Below are positions 1 through 9,190 of a stretch of DNA of 64,000 bases, piece by piece. The DNA lies in NCBI GenBank assembly GCA_023398375.1, contig JAEWSH010000051.1, positions 186,001 to 250,000 of the forward strand. Direction: 5' to 3'. How positions within the stretch are numbered: position 1 is the stretch's first letter; every line of letters begins with the position of its first letter. The notes beneath the pieces are model-generated. The model searched no databases. It saw only the letters and a list, made by a program, of their open reading frames with translations, and was not told where the DNA came from. This DNA comes from Bacillota bacterium. GTDB taxonomy: Bacteria; Bacillota; Clostridia; Lachnospirales; Lachnospiraceae. Position numbers and translations under genes: made by a program.

Positions 1-177
1 GAAGAAGTGCAGAAAGAAAGAGACGAAGTGCTGCATACTACTGTAGATACTATTAGAAACTTATCAGAGTATGTCAAAACATTTATAGAAGATGCTTGTA
101 TCTGTGTTGTTGGAAATGAAGAAAAAGTAAAGGAATCGAAGGCGTTATTTCTAAACATAGAAAGTTTGTTTCATTAG
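1..177 (+). CDS. C-terminal end of an M16-family (insulinase/presequence protease-like) zinc peptidase, partial
   Basis: The frame is open from the first base and stops with TAG at 175-177, giving the last 58 residues of a protein. The tail, with ICVVGNEEKVKESKALF near its end, resembles the C-terminus of the large M16C-type peptidases of Clostridia, which degrade small peptides with a zinc site in the N-terminal half. No catalytic residue lies inside the window, so the call rests only on the tail. The gene ends 19 bp before the next one. Confidence 0.5.
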   Translation, partial: EEVQKERDEVLHTTVDTIRNLSEYVKTFIEDACICVVGNEEKVKESKALFLNIESLFH

Positions 178-196
178 TAAATAAGGAGGACAATAT

Positions 197-1333
197 ATGA
201 ATAAGGGAAAAATAAGAGTGTCACAGCAAATGGCACATACTATAAGAAAACAATTTGGCGGTCATTTTTGGAGATGCTTAGGTGCAGTTGTTACGGCATC
301 AGTGCTCCTTACGGCATGTTCCGGGTCATCAAAATCGTCTGATATGTCAGATGCAACAATGTCAAAAGAATCTTCGATGGAATATGCAAGTACGGATCAA
401 ATATACAAAACAGATTCGGGCAGTGGTGCGGCAACTGCAGTGAATGAAGAGCGTGAAAGTGAGAATACCGCTGTAGAATCGAGTGTTACGGAAGCCGTGG
501 GACAGAGTGGCCGTAAGTTGATCAAAAATGTGGATATGGATGTTGAGACTGAGGAATATGATAAATTACTATCGAATGTAAAAACAAAAATTGAAGCGTT
601 GAACGGATATGTAGAGAATCTGAGCACGGGCGAAGATGCTTCCTATAAAAGAGAAGAGGGCAGGAACAGATATGCGTCAATTACGGCCAGGATACCGGCA
701 GAAAAGGTCGATCAATTTGTGACAAATATTTCTGAAATTTCAAATGTGATCAGAAAAAATGAAAGCGTAAATGATGTCACATTACAATATGTAGATCTGG
801 AAAGTCATAAAAAAGCGCTTCTGACTGAAGAAAAGCGGTTAATGGAATTACTTGGAAATGCTGAGAATGTAGAAGATATCATTTCTATTGAGACTCGTTT
901 GTCTGAAGTAAGATATCAGATCGACAGTATGGAATCCCAATTAAGAGTATTCGATAATCAGATTAATTACAGCACCGTTTATATTTACATAACGGAAGTA
1001 AATAGATTGACTCCGGCGGAAGGAGAAGGAATCTGGGGGAGAATCACGACCGGATTTATGGAAAATATATACCGGGTGGGAAACGGCTTTAAGAATTTTG
1101 TGATTGGCTTCCTGGTTAATCTACCAATTATTGCTGTATTTGCAGTTATTTGCGTTATTTTGTTTCTGTTGTTTCGTTTCAGTTTAAAAATAAGGAATCA
1201 GTATCGTGGAAAGGCAAGTATAAAGAGAAACGTTAAACAGAACCAAATAAAAGTGCCATATGAGGAAAGTGTTACAAGTGAGGGCGGCGGAATAACACAA
1301 AGCGAGACAATCGAGAGTACAACAAAGCAATGA
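197..1333 (+). CDS. DUF4349-family membrane lipoprotein
   Basis: A 378-residue secreted, membrane-tethered protein. The N-terminus has a basic stretch, a hydrophobic segment and a lipobox LLTAC with the lipidated cysteine at residue 41. A Ser/Glu-rich linker follows, then the DUF4349 core (about 105-285) with a predicted coiled-coil region around 200-260. One transmembrane helix lies at about 300-328, followed by a basic cytoplasmic tail. The start is preceded by AAGGAGG with good spacing. Members of this family are found next to peptidase and cell-envelope genes in Clostridia; the molecular role is not known. It runs straight into era. Confidence 0.8.
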   Translation: MNKGKIRVSQQMAHTIRKQFGGHFWRCLGAVVTASVLLTACSGSSKSSDMSDATMSKESSMEYASTDQIYKTDSGSGAATAVNEERESENTAVESSVTEAVGQSGRKLIKNVDMDVETEEYDKLLSNVKTKIEALNGYVENLSTGEDASYKREEGRNRYASITARIPAEKVDQFVTNISEISNVIRKNESVNDVTLQYVDLESHKKALLTEEKRLMELLGNAENVEDIISIETRLSEVRYQIDSMESQLRVFDNQINYSTVYIYITEVNRLTPAEGEGIWGRITTGFMENIYRVGNGFKNFVIGFLVNLPIIAVFAVICVILFLLFRFSLKIRNQYRGKASIKRNVKQNQIKVPYEESVTSEGGGITQSETIESTTKQ

Positions 1334-1386
1334 GTATAAGAATAGGGATTTCCCAATTGAGGAACCTACAGGAAGGGCAATTTTGT

Positions 1387-2289
1387 ATGAAAGAAAACTT
1401 TAAGTCAGGATTTGTAACATTGATAGGAAGACCGAATGTAGGGAAGTCTACATTGATGAATCGTATGATTGGACAGAAAATTGCAATTACTTCCAATAAA
1501 CCGCAGACGACCAGAAATAAAATACAAACAATATATAACTGTGAAGAGGGTCAGATTATTTTTTTGGATACTCCGGGGATACACAAGGCTAAGAATAAAC
1601 TGGGTGACTATATGGTGAACACAGCGGAGCGTACGATGAACGAAGTGGATGTTATCTTATGGCTCGTGGAACCAAGTACATTTATCGGTGCCGGTGAAAG
1701 ACATATTATTGAACAGCTTCAAAAAGTGAGTACACCGGTCATTCTGGTGATCAATAAGATAGATACTGTAAAAAGAGATGATTTATTGGCCTATATCGAC
1801 CGTTATCGTACGGAGTACGATTTTGCAGAGATTGTACCCGTGTCCGCGCTGAAGGCTGATAATATACAGGAACTGCTCAGCTGTATCTTGAAATATCTGC
1901 CATATGGACCGTCTTTTTATGATGAAGATACTGTTACAGATCAGCCGGAAAGACAAATTGTAGCTGAATTAATCAGAGAAAAGGCACTTCGCTCTTTGGA
2001 TGAGGAAATACCGCATGGTATTGCTGTTACAATAGAAAGTATGAAGTACCGTAAAAAAATTGTAGATATTGATGCAACGATCATTTGTGAAAGAGATACC
2101 CATAAAGGAATCATTATTGGTAAGGGAGGGGCCATGTTAAAGCGGATCGGAACGCAGGCAAGAAAAGAAATAGAAGATATGCTGGAACAGAAGGTAAATC
2201 TTCAACTTTGGGTCAAGGTAAAAAAGGACTGGCGTGACAGCGATTTCTTGCTAAAAAATTTTGGATATAATAAGAACGAAACGGAATAG
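1387..2289 (+). CDS. era: GTPase Era, 16S rRNA-binding ribosome assembly factor
   Basis: A 300-residue Ras-like GTPase with a C-terminal KH domain that binds the 3' end of 16S rRNA during 30S maturation. Visible motifs are the P-loop GRPNVGKS near residue 14, the switch region PQTTRN, DTPG, NKID, and the KH loop GKGG near residue 240. The open frame reaches back to 1330, but the ATG at 1387 has GGAAGGG upstream and gives the usual family length, so I chose it. The 53-bp gap from the lipoprotein gene suggests co-transcription, and a YqzL-like gene and recO follow as in Bacillus. Confidence 0.97.
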   Translation: MKENFKSGFVTLIGRPNVGKSTLMNRMIGQKIAITSNKPQTTRNKIQTIYNCEEGQIIFLDTPGIHKAKNKLGDYMVNTAERTMNEVDVILWLVEPSTFIGAGERHIIEQLQKVSTPVILVINKIDTVKRDDLLAYIDRYRTEYDFAEIVPVSALKADNIQELLSCILKYLPYGPSFYDEDTVTDQPERQIVAELIREKALRSLDEEIPHGIAVTIESMKYRKKIVDIDATIICERDTHKGIIIGKGGAMLKRIGTQARKEIEDMLEQKVNLQLWVKVKKDWRDSDFLLKNFGYNKNETE

Positions 2290-2340
2290 AATAATCTCGA
2301 AAAGCGCACCCTAATATCATACAATACAATTAGGGGGCAT

Positions 2341-2535
2341 ATGATGAAAATAATAAATTACTGGGATGATTTTTACAAAACAGGATCTATAGAAGATTAT
2401 CTATTATTTAGGTCCTCCGATCAAGATATAGAGATACGGAAGATGGAAGATAACAGCAATTTGACAGGAGATAGCCCTTATGCAGAATTTTCTAACCATA
2501 ACGGGGATAGTAATGAAGACAGTGCCTATCGGTGA
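2341..2535 (+). CDS. YqzL-like small protein between era and recO
   Basis: A 64-residue protein whose N-terminal half reads YWDDFYKTGSIEDYLLFR. This matches the pattern of YqzL (W..F..TG.I..YLLF), a small protein lying between era and recO in Bacillus. GGGGG stands 7-11 bases before the ATG. The acidic C-terminal half overlaps recO by 56 bp in another frame, suggesting translational coupling. Function is unknown. The position and motif make a real gene much more likely than a chance frame. Confidence 0.8.
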   Translation: MMKIINYWDDFYKTGSIEDYLLFRSSDQDIEIRKMEDNSNLTGDSPYAEFSNHNGDSNEDSAYR

Positions 2536-3127
2536 ATTTGATAGAAGAGTTGTAATATTGACCAGGGAAAGAGGAAAGATTTCTGCATTTGCAAAAGGCT
2601 CCCGCAAGCCAAACAGCAGTTTAGTAGCAGCAACCAATCCTTTTTCTTTTGGTGAATTTAAATTATATCAGGGAAAAGCATCGTATCATATTCTGGAGGC
2701 CGATATTTCCAATTATTTTGCCGAGTTAAGGGAAGATTTTGAAGGTGCTTATTATGGGATGTATTTTCTTGAAGTTGCTGATTACTATGCACGGGAAAAT
2801 AATGATGAAAGAGAACTTTTGAAATTAATGTATCAGTCACTAAGAGCACTAGGAGTACCAAGCCTTTCTAATCAGTTGATTCGGTACATATTTGAAATGA
2901 AAGCGATGGTTGTAAACGGAGAATTTCCGGGAATTCCCAATGGAGAACATTATTTGGAATCAACTGAATACGCAGTTACTTTTATTATGAATACCAAGAT
3001 AGAGCAGCTGTATACTTTTACAGTAACAGAAGAGGTATTACAAGAGTTACGCAGTATTGCAAACGGATATCGCAGGAAAATGTGGGATAAGAATTTTAAA
3101 AGTCTTGAAATAATAGAACATTTGTAG
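2480..3127 (+). CDS. recO: DNA repair protein RecO (short form)
   Basis: A 215-residue RecO, which with RecR loads RecA onto SSB-coated single strands in RecF-pathway recombination. The N-terminal OB fold carries the family pattern GIVMKT..GEFDRRVVILTRERGKI and the KGSRKPNS loop. The helical C-terminal domain lacks the four cysteines of the zinc finger in Bacillus and Deinococcus RecO; the corresponding segment reads MVVNGEFPGIPN. Start 2480 aligns with the family N-terminus and lies inside the YqzL-like gene. Confidence 0.93.
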   Translation: MQNFLTITGIVMKTVPIGEFDRRVVILTRERGKISAFAKGSRKPNSSLVAATNPFSFGEFKLYQGKASYHILEADISNYFAELREDFEGAYYGMYFLEVADYYARENNDERELLKLMYQSLRALGVPSLSNQLIRYIFEMKAMVVNGEFPGIPNGEHYLESTEYAVTFIMNTKIEQLYTFTVTEEVLQELRSIANGYRRKMWDKNFKSLEIIEHL

Positions 3128-3130
3128 GAA

Positions 3131-3202
3131 AATTATGCAAAATACATAATTTTGTGTATAACGGTTACTATGGAGCCGTAAGGTTGAATCGTAACGAAAT
3201 AT
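3131..3202 (+). repeat. Dispersed intergenic repeat, family A, copy 1
   Basis: A 72-bp segment between recO and the lipoprotein gene. It begins with ATGCAAAATACATAATTTTG and ends with a hairpin-forming part in which GTTACTATG and GAATCGTAAC flank a small GCC-GTAA-GGT stem. Related copies occur at 9191-9257 and 27548-27617. All copies are in the same orientation and intergenic. Confidence 0.65.
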
Positions 3203-3281
3203 GTAAAATTCGAGGTTGAAAATATAGAATAAGTCCGTTATAATAATATGCGTGTGTAATTACGCAGCGAGGAGTATTTAT

Positions 3282-3875
3282 ATGAAAAAAATTGGGTTAA
3301 TGCTATTGAGTATTTTGATTAGTATGGCTCTTTTTGGGTGTGAACAAGAAAAGTCAGATGAAACAACTACAGTTTCGGTTGGAAAAAATGGTAAGATTGT
3401 AGCTTCCATCGTAGAAGATTTTGATAAAGAATATTATTTGGAAGATGAGTTAAAAGAAATGATAGCAAATGATATTGAAAAATACAATACATCTTCCGGG
3501 GATGAGAATGTAAAGCTGGATACTGTGTCGGTTTCAGATGGAGTAGCCAGAACGACGTTGATACACAAAGATTCCAAAAGTTATGCCGGTTTTAACGGTG
3601 TTACTTTTTTTGAGGGAACTGTGGCAGACGCTTATAATGCGGGATATTCATTTGATGATGTTGTATTAAAAAGTACAGCTGAAGACGGTGCTGCCTTGGA
3701 TAAAAGCGGGATCTTAGCAGAGGGCAACATGCATATCGTTATTACAGATGAGGACATCAATGTAAGAACTTTTAGAGATATTGCTTACATAAGCAGTAAT
3801 GTAACATTGGTAAATAAAAAAGAAGCTGTAGTTACTGAGACAGAAGAACCGGTAACGTATATTCTTTTTAAATAA
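3282..3875 (+). CDS. Small secreted lipoprotein, unknown function
   Basis: A 197-residue protein with a signal peptide (MKKIGLMLLS...), a lipobox ending FGC at about residue 20, and an acidic, soluble remainder with no domain I recognise. The open frame reaches back to 3252, but only the ATG at 3282 has a ribosome site (GAGGAG) and begins the signal peptide. It probably sits on the outer face of the membrane. It lies between recO and glyS; no function is implied by that. Confidence 0.75.
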   Translation: MKKIGLMLLSILISMALFGCEQEKSDETTTVSVGKNGKIVASIVEDFDKEYYLEDELKEMIANDIEKYNTSSGDENVKLDTVSVSDGVARTTLIHKDSKSYAGFNGVTFFEGTVADAYNAGYSFDDVVLKSTAEDGAALDKSGILAEGNMHIVITDEDINVRTFRDIAYISSNVTLVNKKEAVVTETEEPVTYILFK

Positions 3876-3913
3876 AAGGGACTACCTGTGCGAGCAGGGA
3901 GACAGGAGGAAAA

Positions 3914-5302
3914 ATGGAAAAATCAATGGATAAAGTAGTAGCACTGGCAAAGGCCAGAGGATTTGTGTATCCGGGATCTGATATTTACGGTGGTCTGGCT
4001 AATACTTGGGATTATGGAAATCTTGGTGTTGAATTAAAGAATAATGTAAAAAAAGCATGGTGGCAGAAGTTCATTATGGAAAACCAATATAATGTAGGTG
4101 TTGACTGTGCGATCCTCATGAATCCACAGACATGGGTAGCTTCCGGGCATTTGGGCGGATTTTCAGATCCTTTAATGGATTGTAAAGAATGCCACGAGCG
4201 TTTTCGCGCAGATAAGATTATTGAGGATTTTTGTGAAGAAAATAGTATTACACTGGATGAAGCGGTTGATGCGTGGTCGCAGGAAAAAATGAAGAGTTTT
4301 ATCGAAGAACATAATATTCCGTGTCCAACCTGCGGAAAACATAATTTTACAGATATCCGTCAATTTAACTTAATGTTCAAGACATTTCAGGGTGTTACTG
4401 AAGATGCAAAGAATACTGTATATCTTAGACCGGAAACAGCACAGGGTATTTTCGTAAATTTCAAAAATGTACAAAGAACATCCAGAAAGAAAATTCCATT
4501 CGGTATCGGACAGATCGGAAAATCTTTCCGTAATGAAATAACACCAGGAAATTTTACATTTCGTACAAGAGAATTCGAACAAATGGAATTAGAATTTTTC
4601 TGCGAGCCGGATACAGATCTTGGATGGTTTGCATATTGGAAACAATTTTGTATAGACTGGCTAAAGACACTTGGCATCAAAGATGATGAGATGCGAGTCA
4701 GAGACCATGAGGCAGAAGAACTTTCTTTCTATTCAAAAGCGACAACTGATATTGAATTCTTATTCCCATTTGGATGGGGTGAGTTATGGGGAATTGCTGA
4801 CAGAACAGATTATGATCTGACGCAGCACCAGAATGTTTCAGGACAAGACTTGACATATTTTGATGATGAGAAGAAAGAAAAATATATTCCATATGTAATC
4901 GAGCCATCTTTAGGCGCGGACCGTGTCGTTCTTGCGTTTCTTTGTGCAGCATATGATGAAGAAGAAATTGGAGAGGGCGATGTGCGTACTGTACTTCATT
5001 TTCACCCGGCTTTGGCACCTGTTAAGATTGGTGTTCTTCCTTTATCGAAAAAGTTGGGCGAAGGCGCAGAAAAGATATTTGCTGAATTGTCCAAAAAGTA
5101 TAACTGTGAATATGATGACAGAGGAAATATTGGTAAGCGCTATAGAAGACAAGATGAAATTGGTACACCATTCTGTATTACATATGATTTTGATTCAGAA
5201 GAGGACCAAGCTGTTACAGTGCGTTTCCGCGATTCTATGGAACAGGAAAGAATAAAAATTGCAGAGTTAGATGTATATTTTGCAGATAAATTTACTTTCT
5301 AA
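3914..5302 (+). CDS. glyS: Glycyl-tRNA synthetase, homodimeric (GlyQS) type
   Basis: A 462-residue class II synthetase that charges tRNA-Gly. It is the single-chain alpha2 form (about 460 residues) rather than the alpha2beta2 form. Visible are the N-terminal KARGFVYPGSDIYGG, the class II motif 2 region FRNEITPGNFTFRTREFEQME, motif 3 around EPSLGADRVVLAFL, and a C-terminal anticodon-binding domain. A zinc-ribbon-like insertion has CKECHERF and CPTCGKHNF. No T-box leader is seen in the 38-bp gap from the lipoprotein gene. A strong terminator follows. Confidence 0.97.
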   Translation: MEKSMDKVVALAKARGFVYPGSDIYGGLANTWDYGNLGVELKNNVKKAWWQKFIMENQYNVGVDCAILMNPQTWVASGHLGGFSDPLMDCKECHERFRADKIIEDFCEENSITLDEAVDAWSQEKMKSFIEEHNIPCPTCGKHNFTDIRQFNLMFKTFQGVTEDAKNTVYLRPETAQGIFVNFKNVQRTSRKKIPFGIGQIGKSFRNEITPGNFTFRTREFEQMELEFFCEPDTDLGWFAYWKQFCIDWLKTLGIKDDEMRVRDHEAEELSFYSKATTDIEFLFPFGWGELWGIADRTDYDLTQHQNVSGQDLTYFDDEKKEKYIPYVIEPSLGADRVVLAFLCAAYDEEEIGEGDVRTVLHFHPALAPVKIGVLPLSKKLGEGAEKIFAELSKKYNCEYDDRGNIGKRYRRQDEIGTPFCITYDFDSEEDQAVTVRFRDSMEQERIKIAELDVYFADKFTF

Positions 5303-5318
5303 ATGGTAGGTATACATG

Positions 5319-5350
5319 GACGTAGAGACTGAGTGTTTCTACGTCTTTTT
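5319..5350 (+). terminator. Rho-independent terminator after glyS
   Basis: GACGTAGA (5319-5326) pairs perfectly with TCTACGTC (5338-5345) and five T follow. Confidence 0.88.
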
Positions 5351-5386
5351 ACGCTATAAGATTCAAGTGTAAGGAGAAAAATAATA

Positions 5387-5890
5387 ATGACACATGAGAT
5401 GTTTATGTATACACCAATCGGTAAGTTAAAAGTAGTGGAAGAAGAAAATTACATAATAGAATTATCATTGCTTGAAAAAAATAAATTGCAGGATTTAAAC
5501 TGTGAAATGGCACCAGCGGAAACAAAGATGACGGATGATGGAAATGAGGATTCACCATTGCTTTTGACGGCAAAAAGGCAATTGGAAGAGTATTTTGCTG
5601 GTGAAAGAAAATTATTTACATTGCCCTTGAAACCGAAAGGTACTACATTCCAACAGAAAGTATGGAAGGCATTGTTGGATATTCCATACGGTGAGACGAG
5701 ATCCTATAAGGAAGTCGCCATACAAGCCGGCAATGAAAAAGCCTGCAGAGCTGTAGGAATGGCAAATAATCGAAATCCCATCATGATTCTGGTTCCATGC
5801 CACAGGGTAATCGGTACGAATGGTGCAATGGTGGGTTATGGAGCAGGTATATCGGTAAAAGAGTATTTATTGAATCTGGAGCAGGGATAA
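5387..5890 (+). CDS. ogt: Methylated-DNA--protein-cysteine methyltransferase (Ogt type)
   Basis: A 167-residue suicide enzyme that takes the alkyl group from O6-methylguanine onto its own cysteine. The active-site PCHRV lies near residue 138. The helix-turn-helix region GTTFQQKVWKALLDIPYGETRSY and the C-terminal GYGAG..VKEYLL are typical. The start has AAGGAG upstream. The next gene, another alkylation-repair enzyme, begins 6 bp after the stop, so the two form an operon dedicated to alkylation damage. Confidence 0.95.
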   Translation: MTHEMFMYTPIGKLKVVEEENYIIELSLLEKNKLQDLNCEMAPAETKMTDDGNEDSPLLLTAKRQLEEYFAGERKLFTLPLKPKGTTFQQKVWKALLDIPYGETRSYKEVAIQAGNEKACRAVGMANNRNPIMILVPCHRVIGTNGAMVGYGAGISVKEYLLNLEQG

Positions 5891-5896
5891 TCATAA

Positions 5897-6616
5897 ATGA
5901 GTGAAAAGAACCATAAATCAGACAAAATATCGGTTGGAGAAGTCCGCACTTTTTTAGATGCTAAGGCAGAAGAATCCTATCGGGAATTTTCGTCCGGCTT
6001 ATTACCGGATACCAAACAAATAATGGGTGTGAGATTACCTGTATTGCGTAAATATGCAAGACAATTGGTTAAGAAGAACTGGAGAGATTATATAAAACAT
6101 AATACACCTGCCAGTTTTGAAGAAATTATGCTTCAAGGGATGATAATCGGATATGCCAAGGATATTAGTATAGAGGAAAGGTTACAGTATATCAGCGAAT
6201 ATATTCCACTTATTGATAATTGGTCAGTATGTGACAGTTTTTGCATTGGCTTAAAATTTGTAGAGGATAATCGGCAGCAAGTCTGGGAATTTTTACAACC
6301 TTATTTAGAGAGCGGGCAGGAATTCGCGATTCGATTTGGAGTTGTTATATTGCTGGATTATTACATCAATGATACCTATATTGAAAGTGTTATCAGGAAA
6401 TTGGATCAGATTACCAGTAAAGCATATTACGTACAGATGGCTGTTGCATGGGCACTATCTATGTGTTTTGTGCAGTATCCGCACCTTGTAATGCCATATT
6501 TAAAGGATAATCATTTGGACGACTGGACTTATCATAAGACACTGCAGAAAATCTGTGAGTCCTTGCAGGTTGAAAAAGAGACAAAAACTGTCATTAAATC
6601 AATGAAGCGGTATTGA
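5897..6616 (+). CDS. AlkD-like DNA alkylation repair HEAT-repeat protein
   Basis: A 239-residue all-helical protein of the DNA alkylation repair family (AlkD/AlkC superfamily of DNA glycosylases removing N3- and N7-alkylpurines). The family patterns MGVRLPVLRKYAR near residue 43, NWSVCDSF near 110 and AMAVAWALSMCF-like helices near 190 are visible. It is coupled to ogt 6 bp upstream. Whether it is an active glycosylase cannot be read directly; family members of this size usually are. Confidence 0.85.
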   Translation: MSEKNHKSDKISVGEVRTFLDAKAEESYREFSSGLLPDTKQIMGVRLPVLRKYARQLVKKNWRDYIKHNTPASFEEIMLQGMIIGYAKDISIEERLQYISEYIPLIDNWSVCDSFCIGLKFVEDNRQQVWEFLQPYLESGQEFAIRFGVVILLDYYINDTYIESVIRKLDQITSKAYYVQMAVAWALSMCFVQYPHLVMPYLKDNHLDDWTYHKTLQKICESLQVEKETKTVIKSMKRY

Positions 6617-6656
6617 TACTTTAGAAAAACTTAATGTTATTGTAATACTTAATATA

Positions 6657-6684
6657 TTGTTTCTATCAGGCGAAACGGTATAAT
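6657..6684 (+). promoter_or_regulatory. Predicted vegetative promoter of the flavodoxin gene
   Basis: TTGTTT (6657-6662), 16-bp spacer, TATAAT (6679-6684), 46 bp before the flavodoxin start. Confidence 0.6.
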
Positions 6685-6729
6685 CAATATATAACTAGTG
6701 TAAAGTATTATTGTTAGGAGCGTGGCGGC

Positions 6730-7233
6730 ATGAAGTATCAGGTAGTATATATGAGCAATACTGGCAATACAGAAATGATTGCAAAGAGAATATTTGCAGA
6801 TTTGCCAGGACAGGATAAAGATATTGTAAGATTCGAGCCGGATGTCAGGATTCCGGAGGCTGATGTATATTTCATAGGATTTTGGATTCATAAAGGTACA
6901 TGCAGCATGAATTTATTAGATTTTATTTCAGAACTGCATGGGAAGAAAATTGCATTGTTTGGAACTTGCGGAATGGGTGCAGATTTGAAATATTATAAAA
7001 GGCTGTCAGAGGATGTGGAAGCGTGGATTGCAGATGATAGTGAATGTCTTGGCACATTTTTATGTCAGGGGAAAATGCCTATGAGTGTCCGTAACAGGTA
7101 TGAGGGAATGTCAGGTCAGGGAAATGATGATATGATACGCAAGATGATACAGAATTTTGATTCTGCCCTCACACACCCGGATAAGAATGATTTGCAGCAT
7201 GCCGCAGAGTTTGTTCAGAAAGTAATTCTATAA
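6730..7233 (+). CDS. Flavodoxin-family protein
   Basis: A 167-residue single-domain FMN protein. The N-terminal YMSNTGNTEMIAKRI is the phosphate-binding loop of flavodoxins. IHKGTCSMNLLDF and GTCGMGADLKYYKRL fill the positions of the isoalloxazine-binding loops. It would carry one or two electrons for an unidentified cytoplasmic partner. It resembles the BilS-type flavodoxins in general shape, but no bilirubin reductase gene lies nearby, so I do not assign that role. AGGAG lies 9 bases before the ATG. ROK kinase follows after 31 bp. Confidence 0.85.
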   Translation: MKYQVVYMSNTGNTEMIAKRIFADLPGQDKDIVRFEPDVRIPEADVYFIGFWIHKGTCSMNLLDFISELHGKKIALFGTCGMGADLKYYKRLSEDVEAWIADDSECLGTFLCQGKMPMSVRNRYEGMSGQGNDDMIRKMIQNFDSALTHPDKNDLQHAAEFVQKVIL

Positions 7234-7264
7234 AATAAAATTATTTTTCAAGGAGAGTAGAAAT

Positions 7265-8212
7265 ATGTACAGAGTGGGGATTGATTTAGGCGGCACGAAT
7301 ATAAAGGCCGGAATTGTAAATGAACAGCAGGAGATTATCGCGCAAGGATCGGTTCCGACAAACGTGCGGCGGCCATATCAGGATATTATAAAAGATATGG
7401 CAGAACTTGTGCAGAATCTGTTTCAACAGTCCGGATTGAAAACTGATGATGTTGCGGGAATTGGAATAGGAAGTCCGGGAACAATTGATGCAAAAAAAGG
7501 CATAGTAGTTTATTCCAATAATTTTGACTGGGAAAATGTACCTTTGGTCGAGGAACTGCATAAATACCTGAATTATGAAATTTCTATCTCTAATGATGCC
7601 AATTGTGCGGCTCTTGGAGAGGTGAAGGCGGGCGCTGCAAAGAATTTTGACAATGTTGTATTGTTGACCCTTGGAACCGGAGTGGGCGGCGGTGTAGTAG
7701 TGGATGGAAAGATATTTGAAGGCGGGCATGCAGGCGGTGCTGAATTAGGGCATACAATGCTGATACGTGATGGAGAGCAATGTACTTGCGGCAGGAAGGG
7801 CTGCTTAGAGGCATATGCTTCTGCAACAGCATTGATCAGACAAACGAAACAGGCAGCTATGGACTATAAAGATTCGAAGATTTATGCATATTGTGAACAT
7901 GATATCACAAAGATTAACGGAAAGACGGTATTTGATGCTGCAGCAGACGGAGATGCAACGGCAAAAAGAGTGGTTGCTGACTATATCTCTTATCTGGGAG
8001 ATGGAATCGTAGATTTTGTAAATATTTTCAGACCGGATAAAGTATTATTGAGCGGTGGTGTATGTAATCAAGGTACAAATCTGACAGATCCCTTGAATGC
8101 ATATATTAAAAAATACTGTTTCGCAGGCGAGCGCGGAATGATACCGGAAATTGTGACTGCTACACTTGGTAATGATGCAGGGATTATTGGAGCGGCTGCT
8201 TTAACAGAATAG
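7265..8212 (+). CDS. ROK-family glucokinase
   Basis: A 315-residue sugar kinase that phosphorylates glucose with ATP. It has the N-terminal phosphate loop GIDLGGTNIKAGIV, the sugar-binding SNDANCAALGE, the adenosine loop TLGTGVGGGVV, the HxGAELGH-type motif (GGAELGH), and the ROK zinc site CTCGRKGCLEAYAS. The start has AAGGAG upstream. It lies between flavodoxin and rarD; no shared pathway is evident. ROK proteins also include N-acetylmannosamine kinases, so the substrate is inferred. Confidence 0.9.
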   Translation: MYRVGIDLGGTNIKAGIVNEQQEIIAQGSVPTNVRRPYQDIIKDMAELVQNLFQQSGLKTDDVAGIGIGSPGTIDAKKGIVVYSNNFDWENVPLVEELHKYLNYEISISNDANCAALGEVKAGAAKNFDNVVLLTLGTGVGGGVVVDGKIFEGGHAGGAELGHTMLIRDGEQCTCGRKGCLEAYASATALIRQTKQAAMDYKDSKIYAYCEHDITKINGKTVFDAAADGDATAKRVVADYISYLGDGIVDFVNIFRPDKVLLSGGVCNQGTNLTDPLNAYIKKYCFAGERGMIPEIVTATLGNDAGIIGAAALTE

Positions 8213-8246
8213 AACGATAGTCTGACGGGACGAAAGGGACTTATTT

Positions 8247-9131
8247 ATGAGAAAAGGGATGTTTACAGTAACCGCGTGCTATATTGCATGGGGTGTGTTA
8301 ACGATCTATTGGAAATTACTTGGAGCTGTAAATAGCTACTATATTCTTGCAAGCAGAATTGTATGGTCGTTTGCGTTCTGCCTGTTGATCTTGGGTGGAA
8401 TGGGAAAACTGCGGGAGGTGAAAAAGGTTATTTGTGATAAGAACCATAAGCCGTTGCTGCTTACAATGCTGGCAGGTGTGGTGGTCTGTATCAATTGGGG
8501 ATCCTATATCATTGCAGTACAGACAGGACATATCGTACAGAGCAGTCTTGGGTACTATATCAATCCGTTGCTGGTAATATTATTAAGCACGATCTGTTTC
8601 GATGAAAAATTACATAAGCTGGAGTGGATGTCTATTCTACTGGCTGCCATAGGTGTTGCGGTTTTGGTAGTTGCAAGTGGAGAAGTGCCGTATCTTGCAT
8701 TGATTATTGGAGGTTCTTTTGCTGTTTATGGGGCGATTAAGAAGATTGCCAATATTGAATCGGAAGTTTCACTTGCGATTGAAACAGCGACAGCATTTCC
8801 TTTTGCGGTCATGTTCGTTGTTGTATCAGAGATACACGGGACAGGCGCAATCGGAACGCTGCATGGATGGCAATTTATCTTATTGCCTCTGGCAGGAATT
8901 ATTACAAGTGTACCATTATTATTATTTGGTTACGGTGTGCGTAAAATACCGTATTCCATGGTAGGTATCCTCCAATATGTGAATCCTACGATGCAGCTGC
9001 TGATAGGGGTTTTTCTGTACGGTGAGGTATTTACAAAAGTACAGGGTATTACATTTGCGTTCATATGGCTTGCGGTTATTTTCTTTATGAGAAGTAAACT
9101 TAGCCTAAATAAGGTAATAGTACAGCCATGA
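8247..9131 (+). CDS. rarD: EamA/RarD-family membrane transporter
   Basis: A 294-residue inner-membrane protein with about ten hydrophobic helices in two EamA halves. The start (GMFTVTACYIAWGVLTIYWKLL) and the SRIVWSF segment are characteristic of RarD, a drug/metabolite transporter superfamily member. The substrate is unknown; the historical chloramphenicol link is not evidence for function here. Confidence 0.88.
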   Translation: MRKGMFTVTACYIAWGVLTIYWKLLGAVNSYYILASRIVWSFAFCLLILGGMGKLREVKKVICDKNHKPLLLTMLAGVVVCINWGSYIIAVQTGHIVQSSLGYYINPLLVILLSTICFDEKLHKLEWMSILLAAIGVAVLVVASGEVPYLALIIGGSFAVYGAIKKIANIESEVSLAIETATAFPFAVMFVVVSEIHGTGAIGTLHGWQFILLPLAGIITSVPLLLFGYGVRKIPYSMVGILQYVNPTMQLLIGVFLYGEVFTKVQGITFAFIWLAVIFFMRSKLSLNKVIVQP

Positions 9132-9190
9132 ATAACGCGAGGCTTTTTTGTGAGCGAGGTCACAGAAAACCCGAGTTTTTCACGCACCAA

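Noticed and set aside
4923..5255. 110-residue + strand frame inside glyS
   Set aside because: Shadow frame of a certain gene, with no ribosome site or known motif.
6730..7233. BilS, partner of bilirubin reductase
   Set aside because: General resemblance only; no BilR-type gene lies nearby.
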